Notes under the pieces: model-generated
Database searches by the model: none
Seen by the model: only the letters and a program-made list of their open reading frames with translations
What the model was told of the DNA's origin: nothing
Origin: Bacillus pumilus
GTDB lineage: Bacteria; Bacillota; Bacilli; Bacillales; Bacillaceae
Assembly (NCBI RefSeq): GCF_024498355.1
Contig: NZ_CP101833.1
Location: 415,001 to 479,000, forward strand
DNA: 64,000 bases
Direction: 5' to 3'
Program-made: the position numbers and the translations under genes
Shown: positions 53,585-61,043 of the stretch, in pieces
How positions within the stretch are numbered: position 1 is the first letter of the stretch
Layout: each line of letters opens with the position of its first letter

Positions 53585-54454
53585 ATGAATTTACGTGAAT
53601 ATTTAACAAATGGCATTCCGCGTCAAACACAGGATCAGCAGCCAGGCAGTGAAAGGGAAATGAATCCTGCGCCGATCTTTGAGGACGAATCATATCAAGG
53701 GTCTGGCAAGCTCAAAGGGAAAGTAGCACTGATTACAGGCGGAGATAGTGGAATTGGACGTGCTGTATCTGTTGCCTATGCAAAAGAAGGAGCACATGTC
53801 GCCATTGTGTACTTAAATGAACATGAGGATGCAGAGGATACGAAAAAGCGTGTAGAGCAGGAAGGCGTCAAATGCTTAACGATTGCAGGAGATGTCGGAG
53901 ACGAAGCCTTTTGCGAGGAAGCGGTAGAAAAAACGGTTGAAGCTTTTGGTCAATTAGATATATTAGTGAATAATGCGGCTGAACAGCATCCGAAAGAACG
54001 TATTCAAGATATCTCTAGTCAACAGCTTCACCAAACCTTTAGAACCAACTTCTATTCCTATTTTTATTTTACGAAGAAGGCACTTGATTACTTAAAACCG
54101 GGAAGTTCAATTATTAATACAACATCCATTAATCCATATCGAGGTAACGCAGTGCTCATCGATTATACAGCGACGAAAGGGGCCATCAACGGCTTTACTC
54201 GTTCTATGGCACAGTCGCTTGTGAAAGATGGGATTCGGGTGAACGGTGTAGCGCCTGGTCCAATTTGGACGCCGCTCATTCCGTCTACATTTGACGAAGA
54301 CAGTGTGGAAAGCTTCGGGGCAGAAACCCCAATGGGAAGACCAGGACAGCCTGTTGAACATGTCGGCTGCTTCGTGCTGCTTGCCTCTGACGAATCGTCT
54401 TATATGACGGGCCAGACACTTCACGTCAATGGCGGTTCCTTTATGAATACATGA
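53585..54454 (+). CDS. ydaD: SDR-family oxidoreductase, YdaD-like general stress protein
   Basis: 289-residue short-chain dehydrogenase with an N-terminal extension of about 40 residues. Cofactor motif TGGDSGIGRAV, NNAAEQ, catalytic Ser in INTTSINPY and YTATKGA (Tyr-x3-Lys). It is close to the B. subtilis YdaD/YhdF/YhxC group, which belong to the SigB stress regulon. AAGGAGG selects ATG 53585. With the SigB-like promoter and ydaG nearby the YdaD assignment is favoured. Confidence 0.82.
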   Translation: MNLREYLTNGIPRQTQDQQPGSEREMNPAPIFEDESYQGSGKLKGKVALITGGDSGIGRAVSVAYAKEGAHVAIVYLNEHEDAEDTKKRVEQEGVKCLTIAGDVGDEAFCEEAVEKTVEAFGQLDILVNNAAEQHPKERIQDISSQQLHQTFRTNFYSYFYFTKKALDYLKPGSSIINTTSINPYRGNAVLIDYTATKGAINGFTRSMAQSLVKDGIRVNGVAPGPIWTPLIPSTFDEDSVESFGAETPMGRPGQPVEHVGCFVLLASDESSYMTGQTLHVNGGSFMNT

Positions 54455-54464
54455 TCAACAGCGC

Positions 54465-54495
54465 CACCGCCCAGCTTTGATTGGGCGGTGTGTTT
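54465..54495 (+). terminator. Terminator of ydaD
   Basis: CACCGCCCA pairs perfectly with TGGGCGGTG, followed by TGTTTAG. Overlaps the stop of the small minus-strand gene. Confidence 0.75.
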
Positions 54496-54604
54496 AGTAT
54501 TTCTTGCGATTTTTCTGCACAGATGTGACAGACCATACGATAATGCCCACAACAGCTGCTGCAATGACAAGTGAAACCAAATGAAACATCGTTTCATGAT
54601 GCAT
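54494..54604 (-). CDS. 36-residue single-span membrane protein
   Basis: ATG 54604 is preceded by AAGGGAGA with 8-base spacing. The frame encodes a short polar start (MHHETMFH), one hydrophobic span of about 20 residues ending GIIVWSV, and a basic tail (KNRKKY). Too short for routine ORF calling. Good ribosome site plus clear membrane topology support it as real; function unknown. Confidence 0.6.
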   Translation of the reverse strand: MHHETMFHLVSLVIAAAVVGIIVWSVTSVQKNRKKY

Positions 54605-54683
54605 GTTCGACTTCTCCCTTCATTGAACCTGTTTTCTATAGCATCAGCTAGAAGCTCTCTTTTTATGAAAAACACATTTCTTT

Positions 54684-54709
54684 GTTTAATGAATGGATTG
54701 TCGTGGAAA
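54684..54709 (+). promoter_or_regulatory. SigB-type promoter of ydaG
   Basis: Exact -35 GTTTAA (54684-54689), 14-base spacer, -10 TGGAAA (54704-54709; consensus GGGWAW). Confidence 0.65.
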
Positions 54710-54748
54710 CCTATGAGTACGGATGAAATTTTGAAGGAGTGAAGATAT

Positions 54749-55171
54749 ATGTCACAAGAAGAGTTAAAGCAAAAGGTTCTAAACCTATTAGATGAGCAAA
54801 AGGTCGGAACACTAGCGACTGTTGAACAGAATCAGCCGCATACCCGCTACATGACTTTTTTCCATGAAGGGCTGACGCTATATACACCAACGAGCAAAGA
54901 AACACATAAAGCAGACGAAATTGAAAAAAACCCGAATGTTCATATTCTCATTGGATATACAGGCGAAGGATTCGGTGATACCTATGTAGAAATTGCAGGC
55001 ACCGCTACATTAACAGATGATCCAGAGCTGGTCGACCGCCTTTGGTCAAATGAGATGGAGAAATGGTTTAAAGGCAAAGGCGATCCAAACCTAGTGATTC
55101 TGAAGATTGAACCAACCTCCATCCGTTATATGAATGAAGGAAGCGGTACACCAGCAGAATTATCGCTGTAA
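54749..55171 (+). CDS. ydaG: General stress protein 26, pyridoxamine-phosphate-oxidase-like fold (YdaG)
   Basis: 140 residues, same length as B. subtilis YdaG. Split-barrel flavin/PNPOx-like protein (VGTLATVEQNQPHTRYMTFFH ... IEPTSIRYMNEG). Probably binds a flavin or a related cofactor; exact reaction unknown. AAGGAG precedes ATG 54749 and a SigB-type promoter lies 40 bases upstream. Confidence 0.87.
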   Translation: MSQEELKQKVLNLLDEQKVGTLATVEQNQPHTRYMTFFHEGLTLYTPTSKETHKADEIEKNPNVHILIGYTGEGFGDTYVEIAGTATLTDDPELVDRLWSNEMEKWFKGKGDPNLVILKIEPTSIRYMNEGSGTPAELSL

Positions 55172-55615
55172 CACTTGCGTATTTTAGGGGAACGTGATAT
55201 AGTTTTATATTAAGTGTTGAAATAAGCAAATAAATAAAGAAAGTAAACTTTCTTTTTTCTATGACATAATGAGAAGCAATAGAGCTTCTACTTGATAAGA
55301 ACGAGACGCTGTCAAAGCGAACAAACTTATTCTTTTCCTTCTGCACCGCCCCCCTATAAAAAGCGGAAGAATGGAAAAAAGACGTTTTGATTTACAATTC
55401 ACACTGGCGCGGCTTCGGAGCCGTAAGGACGAATGAGAGGTAGGGCTTTCGTTGTCTTGTTATCCAGAACTTCCATGGCGTTTACTTTCAAACGTAGGTT
55501 CACTCGGAACACATATGACACACTGATATGATCGAATCTTGATTCATAAACTCCGTGACGGAGATCACAAATTGATTATTTATTTGCATGAAAAGAGTAA
55601 GAAGCAGGCTGCCAT
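55172..55615. other. Unannotated intergenic stretch with ORF-like repeat segment
   Basis: 444 bases. 55237-55258 holds a short hairpin (AAGAAAGT-AA-ACTTTCTT then T-run), a probable ydaG terminator. 55412-55425 is a CGGCT-TCGG-AGCCG hairpin. On the minus strand about 55400-55580 is an open frame without start codon until an internal ATG (see findings). The base composition of this part is higher in GC than its surroundings. Confidence 0.5.
55237..55259 (+). terminator. Probable terminator of ydaG
   Basis: AAGAAAGT pairs with ACTTTCTT over a two-base loop, then TTTT. Confidence 0.5.
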
Positions 55616-55633
55616 CTATTTGGCAGCCTTTTT
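55607..55633. terminator. Hairpin at the end of the small-membrane-gene cluster
   Basis: GGCTGCC pairs with GGCAGCC; it overlaps the stop of the 58-residue gene. The T-run is on the plus strand, so efficiency for the minus transcript is uncertain. Confidence 0.6.
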
Positions 55634-55792
55634 AAGTGGGTCAAACAATAGGATCCCGAGACCGATGATCCCGAGGAAAGGAAAGATGAAGGTAGAAAAA
55701 ATACGCATAGCGTCCCCACCAAAAGGATTCGCCATCAAAAATAGAACAGCCAACAAACAGGTGATAGCAGTCAATAAGACATGCTTCATCAT
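55616..55792 (-). CDS. 58-residue membrane protein
   Basis: ATG 55792 overlaps the TGA of the upstream gene (TGATG) and follows AAAGGAAG. Two hydrophobic spans (about 5-21 and 30-51, the second FSTFIFPFLGIIGLGILLF) separated by NPFGGD, with a short basic C-terminus. Too short for the usual size cut-off; no family recognised. Last gene of a three-gene cluster. Confidence 0.62.
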   Translation of the reverse strand: MMKHVLLTAITCLLAVLFLMANPFGGDAMRIFSTFIFPFLGIIGLGILLFDPLKKAAK

Positions 55793-55977
55793 CACTCACT
55801 TCTTCCTTTCTTCTGATTCCGCCAAATCCGCTCAATAAAAAAGAACATCACCGCAAACAAAATAGAAAAGATGAGCATGTCCAGTAGTGTCACGCCTTTA
55901 TCTGGGTGCACAATACCAAACCAAATCAATTGTAGAACAAAAGAGACAGCAAAATAAAGAATGGGTTCTTTCATCAT
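55792..55977 (-). CDS. 61-residue membrane protein
   Basis: Two hydrophobic spans (ILYFAVSFVLQLIWFGIV and MLIFSILFAVMFFFIERIW) and a basic tail. The open frame is longer, but AGAGGAAA directly before the paired ATG at 55977 marks the start. Translationally coupled to the 58-residue gene. Function unknown. Confidence 0.65.
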   Translation of the reverse strand: MMKEPILYFAVSFVLQLIWFGIVHPDKGVTLLDMLIFSILFAVMFFFIERIWRNQKKGRSE

Positions 55978-55987
55978 TTTCCTCTTT

Positions 55988-56206
55988 TCACTTATTTTTT
56001 TGACCTTGTAGCCACAGCATCCAAATGAAGAAGGAACCAATGGCACATGAGAGCAAGGTGACGGGCGGCAAGGTGTGCCAGCGAGTCAGCCCCTTTACAA
56101 AGCACATATAAAAAAAGAAAATGGAAATGGATACGAGCAGCCATTGCTTGAACCAACGGGGAACACGCAGCCATGCTACTAGAATGATAGATGATAGCTT
56201 ATCCAA
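55988..56206 (-). CDS. 72-residue membrane protein
   Basis: TTG 56206 follows AAGGAG at 8 bases. Two hydrophobic spans (WLLVSISIFFFYMCFV and VTLLSCAIGSFFIWMLWL), N-terminal amphipathic stretch with basic residues and a GQKNK end. First gene of the three-gene cluster, 10 bases before the next. No family recognised. Confidence 0.68.
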   Translation of the reverse strand: MDKLSSIILVAWLRVPRWFKQWLLVSISIFFFYMCFVKGLTRWHTLPPVTLLSCAIGSFFIWMLWLQGQKNK

Positions 56207-56347
56207 TGGAATAACTCCTTTTTTGAATCTGATTGGATTTTATCGCAAAAAACCAAATCTGTAAAATATGGATTTTGTGGTAGCTGAATGGTATTCCTCT
56301 GGCGCTTGAAACATTCTCGCTGCACTCACGTATAAGGTAAAGGAACC

Positions 56348-56398
56348 TCATGAATGGCAATTGAAAAAAATACCATTGATTTCAATTGCCATTCATGA
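56348..56398. promoter_or_regulatory. Perfect 19-bp inverted repeat over a start codon
   Basis: Left arm TCATGAATGGCAATTGAAA (56348-56366) and its exact reverse complement at 56380-56398, separated by 13 bases. The TTG start of the next gene (56361) lies in the left arm. It could be a translation-blocking hairpin or a protein-binding site. Confidence 0.7.
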
Positions 56399-56759
56399 AC
56401 AAAAACCTGTACTGCTGGATGTGACTGTTTCAAACGGAGAGCAGTCCATCGCAAAAACGGTCAGTCAATTCATCCGTGATCATATGCAGATCGCAGCAGG
56501 AACTCAAATCACGATTCAAACAAAGAAAGAAGATCTGGATAGAGAAATGTCCCTGTTACAAGAGAAACAAGGAAGTGCAAAAGTGACCAATGTTGCCTTT
56601 GCTGGGGTGATCGGCCATCTCCCGTTAGCGATTACTCAGGTGGAGAGAAATGGCATGCTGTATGAAGTGAAGCAGCCAATCGATCCAATCACTAGCGTTT
56701 TGCCCGGTGATGAACTATGGGTGGCGTATCACGAAATGAGCGTCAAGCAACCATTGTGA
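56361..56759 (+). CDS. Hypothetical protein, 132 residues
   Basis: No ATG is available: the frame is open from 56310 and TTG 56361 is the only reasonable start, with AAAGGA about 17 bases upstream, which is far. The predicted protein has no signal peptide or TM; it looks like a mixed alpha/beta fold (LLDVTVSNGEQSIAKTVSQFI, LPLAITQVERNGMLYEVK, LPGDELWVAYHEMSV). I recognise no family. A strong terminator follows and codon usage looks coding. The first 13 codons are encoded by the 19-bp inverted repeat. Confidence 0.6.
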   Translation: MKKIPLISIAIHEQKPVLLDVTVSNGEQSIAKTVSQFIRDHMQIAAGTQITIQTKKEDLDREMSLLQEKQGSAKVTNVAFAGVIGHLPLAITQVERNGMLYEVKQPIDPITSVLPGDELWVAYHEMSVKQPL

Positions 56760-56774
56760 AATATGCATCGATTT

Positions 56775-56805
56775 AAAAAAGCGTTCCTTTACAGGAGCGC
56801 TTTTT
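56775..56805. terminator. Terminator after the 132-residue gene
   Basis: AAAAAGCG-TCCT pairs with AGGA-CGCTTTTT; bidirectional between convergent genes. Confidence 0.85.
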
Positions 56806-56808
56806 CGA

Positions 56809-57105
56809 TTAAGACTTTGTATCAAATTGGCGAAGCACCTTATCATAGGCGAAGTTGCCAAAAGGGATGAATGCCGCAAAAAAACCGGCGATGGACCATT
56901 TTAAATGCCAGCGAACTTTAAATGTCACATATGCCAAAACGAGCATATAGATTACAAACAATCCGCCATGAAGAGAGCCCACAATGGTGACTGCCATCGG
57001 AATATCCGCAAAATATTTTAGAGGCATGGCAATTAAAAGAAGGGTTAAAAGAGACATACCCTCAATAAAACCCGCCTGTCTCAGACGGCTAATACTTGTA
57101 TGCAT
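56809..57105 (-). CDS. ydzA: DUF3817 membrane protein (YdzA-like)
   Basis: 98 residues with three hydrophobic spans. DUF3817 pattern: RLRQAGFIEGMSLLTLLLIAMPLKY, then SLHGGLFVIYMLVL and a C-terminal AAFIPFGNFAYDKVLR. AGGAGG precedes ATG 57105; the longer frame upstream has no ribosome site. Function unknown. Confidence 0.8.
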   Translation of the reverse strand: MHTSISRLRQAGFIEGMSLLTLLLIAMPLKYFADIPMAVTIVGSLHGGLFVIYMLVLAYVTFKVRWHLKWSIAGFFAAFIPFGNFAYDKVLRQFDTKS

Positions 57106-57240
57106 ATACAAATCCTCCTGTATAAAAGCTAGTTTCTCATCTTCTAATATAAACGAAAGATGTCTGAACATGCTAAAATCTACGAAAAATTCAAAATATG
57201 TTCAAGTAATGCTTAAAAAATGGGAAAAATGAAGAAGCGG

Positions 57241-57915
57241 TTAACCTTTGGTTGTTTCAGAGAGTACTTGCTTTAAGTGCGCCACATCATGTAATAAGTG
57301 GTCTGTCATCGTTTGAACGGCTTCCGTGGAACGGCGCTCTTTGATCTCATCGAAAATGGCTGCATGCTCCCTTTGAATTGTCTCAGCACGCGTCCCGCCG
57401 CTAAAATGGAAGATGCGGCAAAAATGAATGAGTGCATTCACGTGATTCAATTGTTTACATAAGCGGTCATTGTGACTGGATAGAATGATTTTTTGGTGAA
57501 AGGCTTCGTGTAACTGGACGATGTCTTTAGATGGCCGCTGCTGCTTTATCGCTTCGTCTGCCTGCGTGAGAACCTTCTCAATTCCATCAATCTCTTTTTG
57601 TGTGGCTTCCTTGCAAGCAAGCTGAACAGCAAGTGTTTCTAAGGCCATCCGAATTTGATAAAGTTCTTCAACATCTCTTTCCGTTAACGTATAGACGGAG
57701 TAGCCTGATTTATGATGAGCGATTAATAGCTCGTCCTTTTCTAAAAGCCTCATCGCCTCTCTGACCGGCGATCGGCTTACTCCAAATTGCTTGGCAAGCT
57801 GTGTTTCATTGATGCGCTCACCTGGCTGGAATTGCCCGTCAAATATCATTTGCTTCAGCTGTTCATAAAATTGCATGTGATACGGTGTTGATTTTTCAAT
57901 CTCGAATGAATTCAT
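57241..57915 (-). CDS. GntR-family (FCD subfamily) transcriptional regulator
   Basis: 224 residues: winged helix (FDGQFQPGERINETQLAKQFGVSRSPVREAMRLLEKDELL in parts) and an all-helical FCD ligand domain with metal-type His residues (HEAFHQKIILSSHN, HLLHDVAHL). FCD regulators usually respond to organic acids. The tartrate/malate-type dehydrogenase 2 kb away is a possible target, but the AraC-EamA pair lies between. GAGGGA precedes ATG 57915. Confidence 0.83.
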   Translation of the reverse strand: MNSFEIEKSTPYHMQFYEQLKQMIFDGQFQPGERINETQLAKQFGVSRSPVREAMRLLEKDELLIAHHKSGYSVYTLTERDVEELYQIRMALETLAVQLACKEATQKEIDGIEKVLTQADEAIKQQRPSKDIVQLHEAFHQKIILSSHNDRLCKQLNHVNALIHFCRIFHFSGGTRAETIQREHAAIFDEIKERRSTEAVQTMTDHLLHDVAHLKQVLSETTKG

Positions 57916-58068
57916 CCCATCATTCCCTCTTTACTCATGATCTTTTGTCTCATGTTATCCAAGTTCCTGCCCCTAAGCAAGCCCGCATCAAAAAGTCAAT
58001 ATCGTACAATCGAAGAGAAAAACGGTGTGCTACACTAATGATCAGTTCAGTGAAAAGAGGGGAACGAA

Positions 58069-58896
58069 ATGAAAACACAAGAAGAACGAACTGTGCACTT
58101 TGACCAAGACTTGCAAATAGAAGCGTATCGCTTTCATGGCATCATGCAAAAATTCCCAAATCATTTTCATACATACTATGTGATTGGATTTATTGAAAGC
58201 GGTCAAAGACGTTTAATCTGCCAAAATCAAGAATACATCATTGAAAAGGGAGATATTCTTCTTTTCAATCCATATGATAATCACGCATGTGAACAAATTG
58301 ATCACAAGACGTTAGATTATCGCTGCTTAAATATTGAAGCAGACGTGATGGAGAAGATGTTTCAGCACAAGCCGCATTTTAAAGCCCCTGTGTTTTCACA
58401 AAGTGACCTGACAAAGCCGTTATATGAGCTTCATCAAATGATCACAGAAGAAGCTCCTGCTTTGAATAAACAGGAAACCTTCTATTTTTTCATGAAGCAG
58501 CTGATCGGAGCCTATGCTGATATGCCAGAGAAAAAAGCGTCAGCATCGCATACTAATGAACAGAAAGTCCAAGACGTACAGGAATATATCGAGGCGCACC
58601 TCACGGAAAATATATCGTTAGACGAATTAGGTGAGCTTGTGTCAATGAACAAATACTCACTGCTTCGAGCTTTTACAAAGTTCAGAGGGACCACGCCTTA
58701 TCGTTATTTACAGACAGTCAGAGTGAACTATGCGAAGGAACTTCTCGCCCAAGGATTGAAGCCTGTAGATGCGGCTGTCTCCGCTGGATTTTCTGACCAA
58801 AGTCATTTGAGTCATTTCTTTTCAGAATTTATTGGGCTCACGCCAGGACAATATCAGCAAATCTTTGCAAAGCAGGTAACAGCTGATGAAAAATAA
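58069..58896 (+). CDS. AraC-family regulator with N-terminal cupin
   Basis: 275 residues: cupin sensor domain (about 10-100, FPNHFHTYYVIGFIESGQR, KGDILLFNPYDNHACE) and two C-terminal AraC helix-turn-helices (LDELGELVSMNKYSLLRAF; DAAVSAGFSDQSHLSHFFSEFIGLTPGQY). Overlaps the EamA transporter gene by 11 bases, like the ydeC-ydeD pair in B. subtilis. Presumably activates that transporter in response to a small molecule. Confidence 0.85.
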   Translation: MKTQEERTVHFDQDLQIEAYRFHGIMQKFPNHFHTYYVIGFIESGQRRLICQNQEYIIEKGDILLFNPYDNHACEQIDHKTLDYRCLNIEADVMEKMFQHKPHFKAPVFSQSDLTKPLYELHQMITEEAPALNKQETFYFFMKQLIGAYADMPEKKASASHTNEQKVQDVQEYIEAHLTENISLDELGELVSMNKYSLLRAFTKFRGTTPYRYLQTVRVNYAKELLAQGLKPVDAAVSAGFSDQSHLSHFFSEFIGLTPGQYQQIFAKQVTADEK

Positions 58897-59818
58897 ACAG
58901 CTGCTTGGTCATCTAGCGGCCATGTTTACCATTTTTTTATGGGGATCTACCTTTATATCAACCAAAATATTATTAACGGCTTTTTCTCCGACAGAGATTT
59001 TATTTCTTCGTTTTTTCATTGGGTATCTTGCCCTTATGATTATCTATCCGGTGACCATGAAGGTACGCCATAAAAAGCATGAAGGGATGTTTGCGCTTGC
59101 AGGGCTGTGCGGGGTGGTCTTGTACTATTTTTTAGAAAATGTTGCACTTACTTATACGTTTGCTTCAAATGCGGGTGTCATCAGCTCGGTTGTGCCATTC
59201 TTCTCTTTTTTATTGGCTTATTTTTTGTTAAAAGATGAGCCGTTGCATATCCAATTTTTCATTGGCTTTTTCATCGCTATGATGGGGATTGTTCTGATTA
59301 GCTTTAACGGGATGACGACGTTCCAATTGAATCCACTCGGTGATGTTCTAGCATTAACTGCTACGATTGTCTGGGCCTTCTATTCTATTTTATCGAAGAT
59401 GATCAACCAATATGGCTACCATATCATTCAGGTGACAAGGCGTGTCTTTTTTTACGGATTGCTATGGATGATCCCGCTGCTATGGCATTTTAAGATTCGT
59501 TTAGACTGGGAGCGATTGACGAATCCATCGCTTGCCTTTCACTTGCTATTTTTAGGTCTTTTCGCCTCCGCGGTTTGTTTCCTGACATGGAGCTTTTCGG
59601 TGAAAACGCTGGGTGTGGTGAAATCAAGTGTGTACATTTATGGGGTTCCCATTATCACGATGGTCATTTCAATGATCGTTCTAAAAGAGAGATTGACCCT
59701 CTTGTCAGTGCTTGGAACTGCACTGACGTTAGGAGGCTTGCTTCTTTCAGATAAAAAAGACAAGGGGAAAAAGAAACAGAAAGCCCCGATGCTTTTGCAG
59801 GATAAAAAGGCGCTTTAA
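58886..59818 (+). CDS. EamA/DMT-family exporter
   Basis: 310 residues, ten hydrophobic spans in two EamA repeats (FLWGSTFISTKILLTAFSPTEILFLRF; second repeat with SVYIYGVPIITMVISMIVLKERLT). Lys-rich cytoplasmic tail. Coupled to the AraC gene. Substrate unknown; YdeD-like. Confidence 0.85.
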   Translation: MKNKQLLGHLAAMFTIFLWGSTFISTKILLTAFSPTEILFLRFFIGYLALMIIYPVTMKVRHKKHEGMFALAGLCGVVLYYFLENVALTYTFASNAGVISSVVPFFSFLLAYFLLKDEPLHIQFFIGFFIAMMGIVLISFNGMTTFQLNPLGDVLALTATIVWAFYSILSKMINQYGYHIIQVTRRVFFYGLLWMIPLLWHFKIRLDWERLTNPSLAFHLLFLGLFASAVCFLTWSFSVKTLGVVKSSVYIYGVPIITMVISMIVLKERLTLLSVLGTALTLGGLLLSDKKDKGKKKQKAPMLLQDKKAL

Positions 59819-59836
59819 TCAAAAAAGCGCTTTTTG
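59804..59836 (+). terminator. Terminator of the AraC-EamA pair
   Basis: AAAAAG-CGCTTT pairs with AAAGCGCTTTTT with one bulged G; overlaps the EamA stop. Confidence 0.75.
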
Positions 59837-59915
59837 TCCATTGAAAGAACATGTACTCTCTAGTAAACTCAACTTAACTAGTCGACGGTCGACCGAACAT
59901 AAGGGGGAAAAATCA

Positions 59916-60971
59916 ATGAAGCATTTTTCAATTGCAGTGATACCAGGTGATGGGATCGGGAAAGAAGTAGTACCTGAAGCAGTACGAGTATTGAAAGCGA
60001 TATCAGAAGTGCATGGCAGCCTGTCTTTTTCCTTTCATGATTTTCCTTGGAGCTGTGAATATTATTTAGAGCATGGCGAAATGATGCCAAAGGATGGATT
60101 GGATCAACTGAAGACCTTTGACAGCATTTTTTTAGGGGCTGTCGGAGATGCCAACTTAGTGCCTGATCATGTCTCACTTTGGGGATTGCTCATTAAAATT
60201 AGACGAGAATTTGAGCAGGTGATTAACGTCAGACCTGCAAAACAGCTGAGCGGCATTCGCTCACCACTTGCCCAGCCAAAGGATTTCGATCTTCTTGTTG
60301 TGAGAGAAAATGGTGAAGGTGAATACAGTGAAATTGGGGGCCGCATCTATCAAGGGGAAGATCAGCTCGCCATTCAAAATGCTGTTTTCTCAAGAAAAGG
60401 AACAGAGCGTGCCATGCGCTTTGCTTTTCAATTAGCGGAAAAGAGACGAAAGCATGTAACAAGTGCAACAAAATCGAATGGCATCGTCCATACAATGCCA
60501 TTTTGGGATGAAGTGTTTCAAGCCGTATCAAAGGAATACCCAGAGGTGGCAGCAGACTCGCAGCATATTGATGCGCTCTCAGCCTTCTTTGTGACAAGAC
60601 CTGAAAAATTCGATGTCATTGTGGCCAGTAATTTATTTGGCGATATTTTGACTGATCTTGGTGCAGCCATTATGGGAAGTATTGGCGTGGCGCCAGCTGC
60701 CAACATCAATGTGAATGGCAAATATCCATCCATGTTTGAGCCGGTACACGGATCAGCTCCAGACATTGCGGGAAAAGGGATCGCCAACCCAATCGGTCAA
60801 ATTTGGACCGCTAAACTTATGCTTGATCATTTCGGAGAGGAAGAGCTGGGCGCACACCTCCTCGAAACCATCGAATCGGTCACAGCAGACGGCTTTTTAA
60901 CCGCAGATATCGGCGGAGCCTATCAAACAAAAGAGGTCACAAACGAAATCATCAAACGATTGAAGAAATAA
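59916..60971 (+). CDS. ycsA: Tartrate/D-malate dehydrogenase-like (YcsA-type, isopropylmalate dehydrogenase fold)
   Basis: 351-residue beta-decarboxylating dehydrogenase. Signature motifs: IAVIPGDGIGKEVVPEA, VVRENGEGEYSEIGG, SATKSNGIVHTMPFWDE, NLFGDILTDLGAAIMGS and FEPVHGSAPDIAGKG. The ENGEGEYS reading (rather than the leucine-pathway LTGGIYF type) marks the tartrate dehydrogenase/D-malate group. In B. subtilis ycsA follows mtlD; here it is next to topB. AAGGGGGA selects ATG 59916. GTCGAC repeats just upstream (59881-59893) may be an operator. Confidence 0.85.
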   Translation: MKHFSIAVIPGDGIGKEVVPEAVRVLKAISEVHGSLSFSFHDFPWSCEYYLEHGEMMPKDGLDQLKTFDSIFLGAVGDANLVPDHVSLWGLLIKIRREFEQVINVRPAKQLSGIRSPLAQPKDFDLLVVRENGEGEYSEIGGRIYQGEDQLAIQNAVFSRKGTERAMRFAFQLAEKRRKHVTSATKSNGIVHTMPFWDEVFQAVSKEYPEVAADSQHIDALSAFFVTRPEKFDVIVASNLFGDILTDLGAAIMGSIGVAPAANINVNGKYPSMFEPVHGSAPDIAGKGIANPIGQIWTAKLMLDHFGEEELGAHLLETIESVTADGFLTADIGGAYQTKEVTNEIIKRLKK

Positions 60972-61043
60972 CTCGTCATTAGAACCGCGTCTCCACGTCT
61001 GCTATAATAAAAGGATGGATAGAAGAAAGAGATGTGAAATCTA

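Noticed and set aside
55641..55835. 64-codon minus-strand ORF overlapping the tiny membrane genes
   Set aside because: The alternative frame (55616-55792) has a better ribosome site, a TGATG coupling to the previous gene and clear membrane spans.
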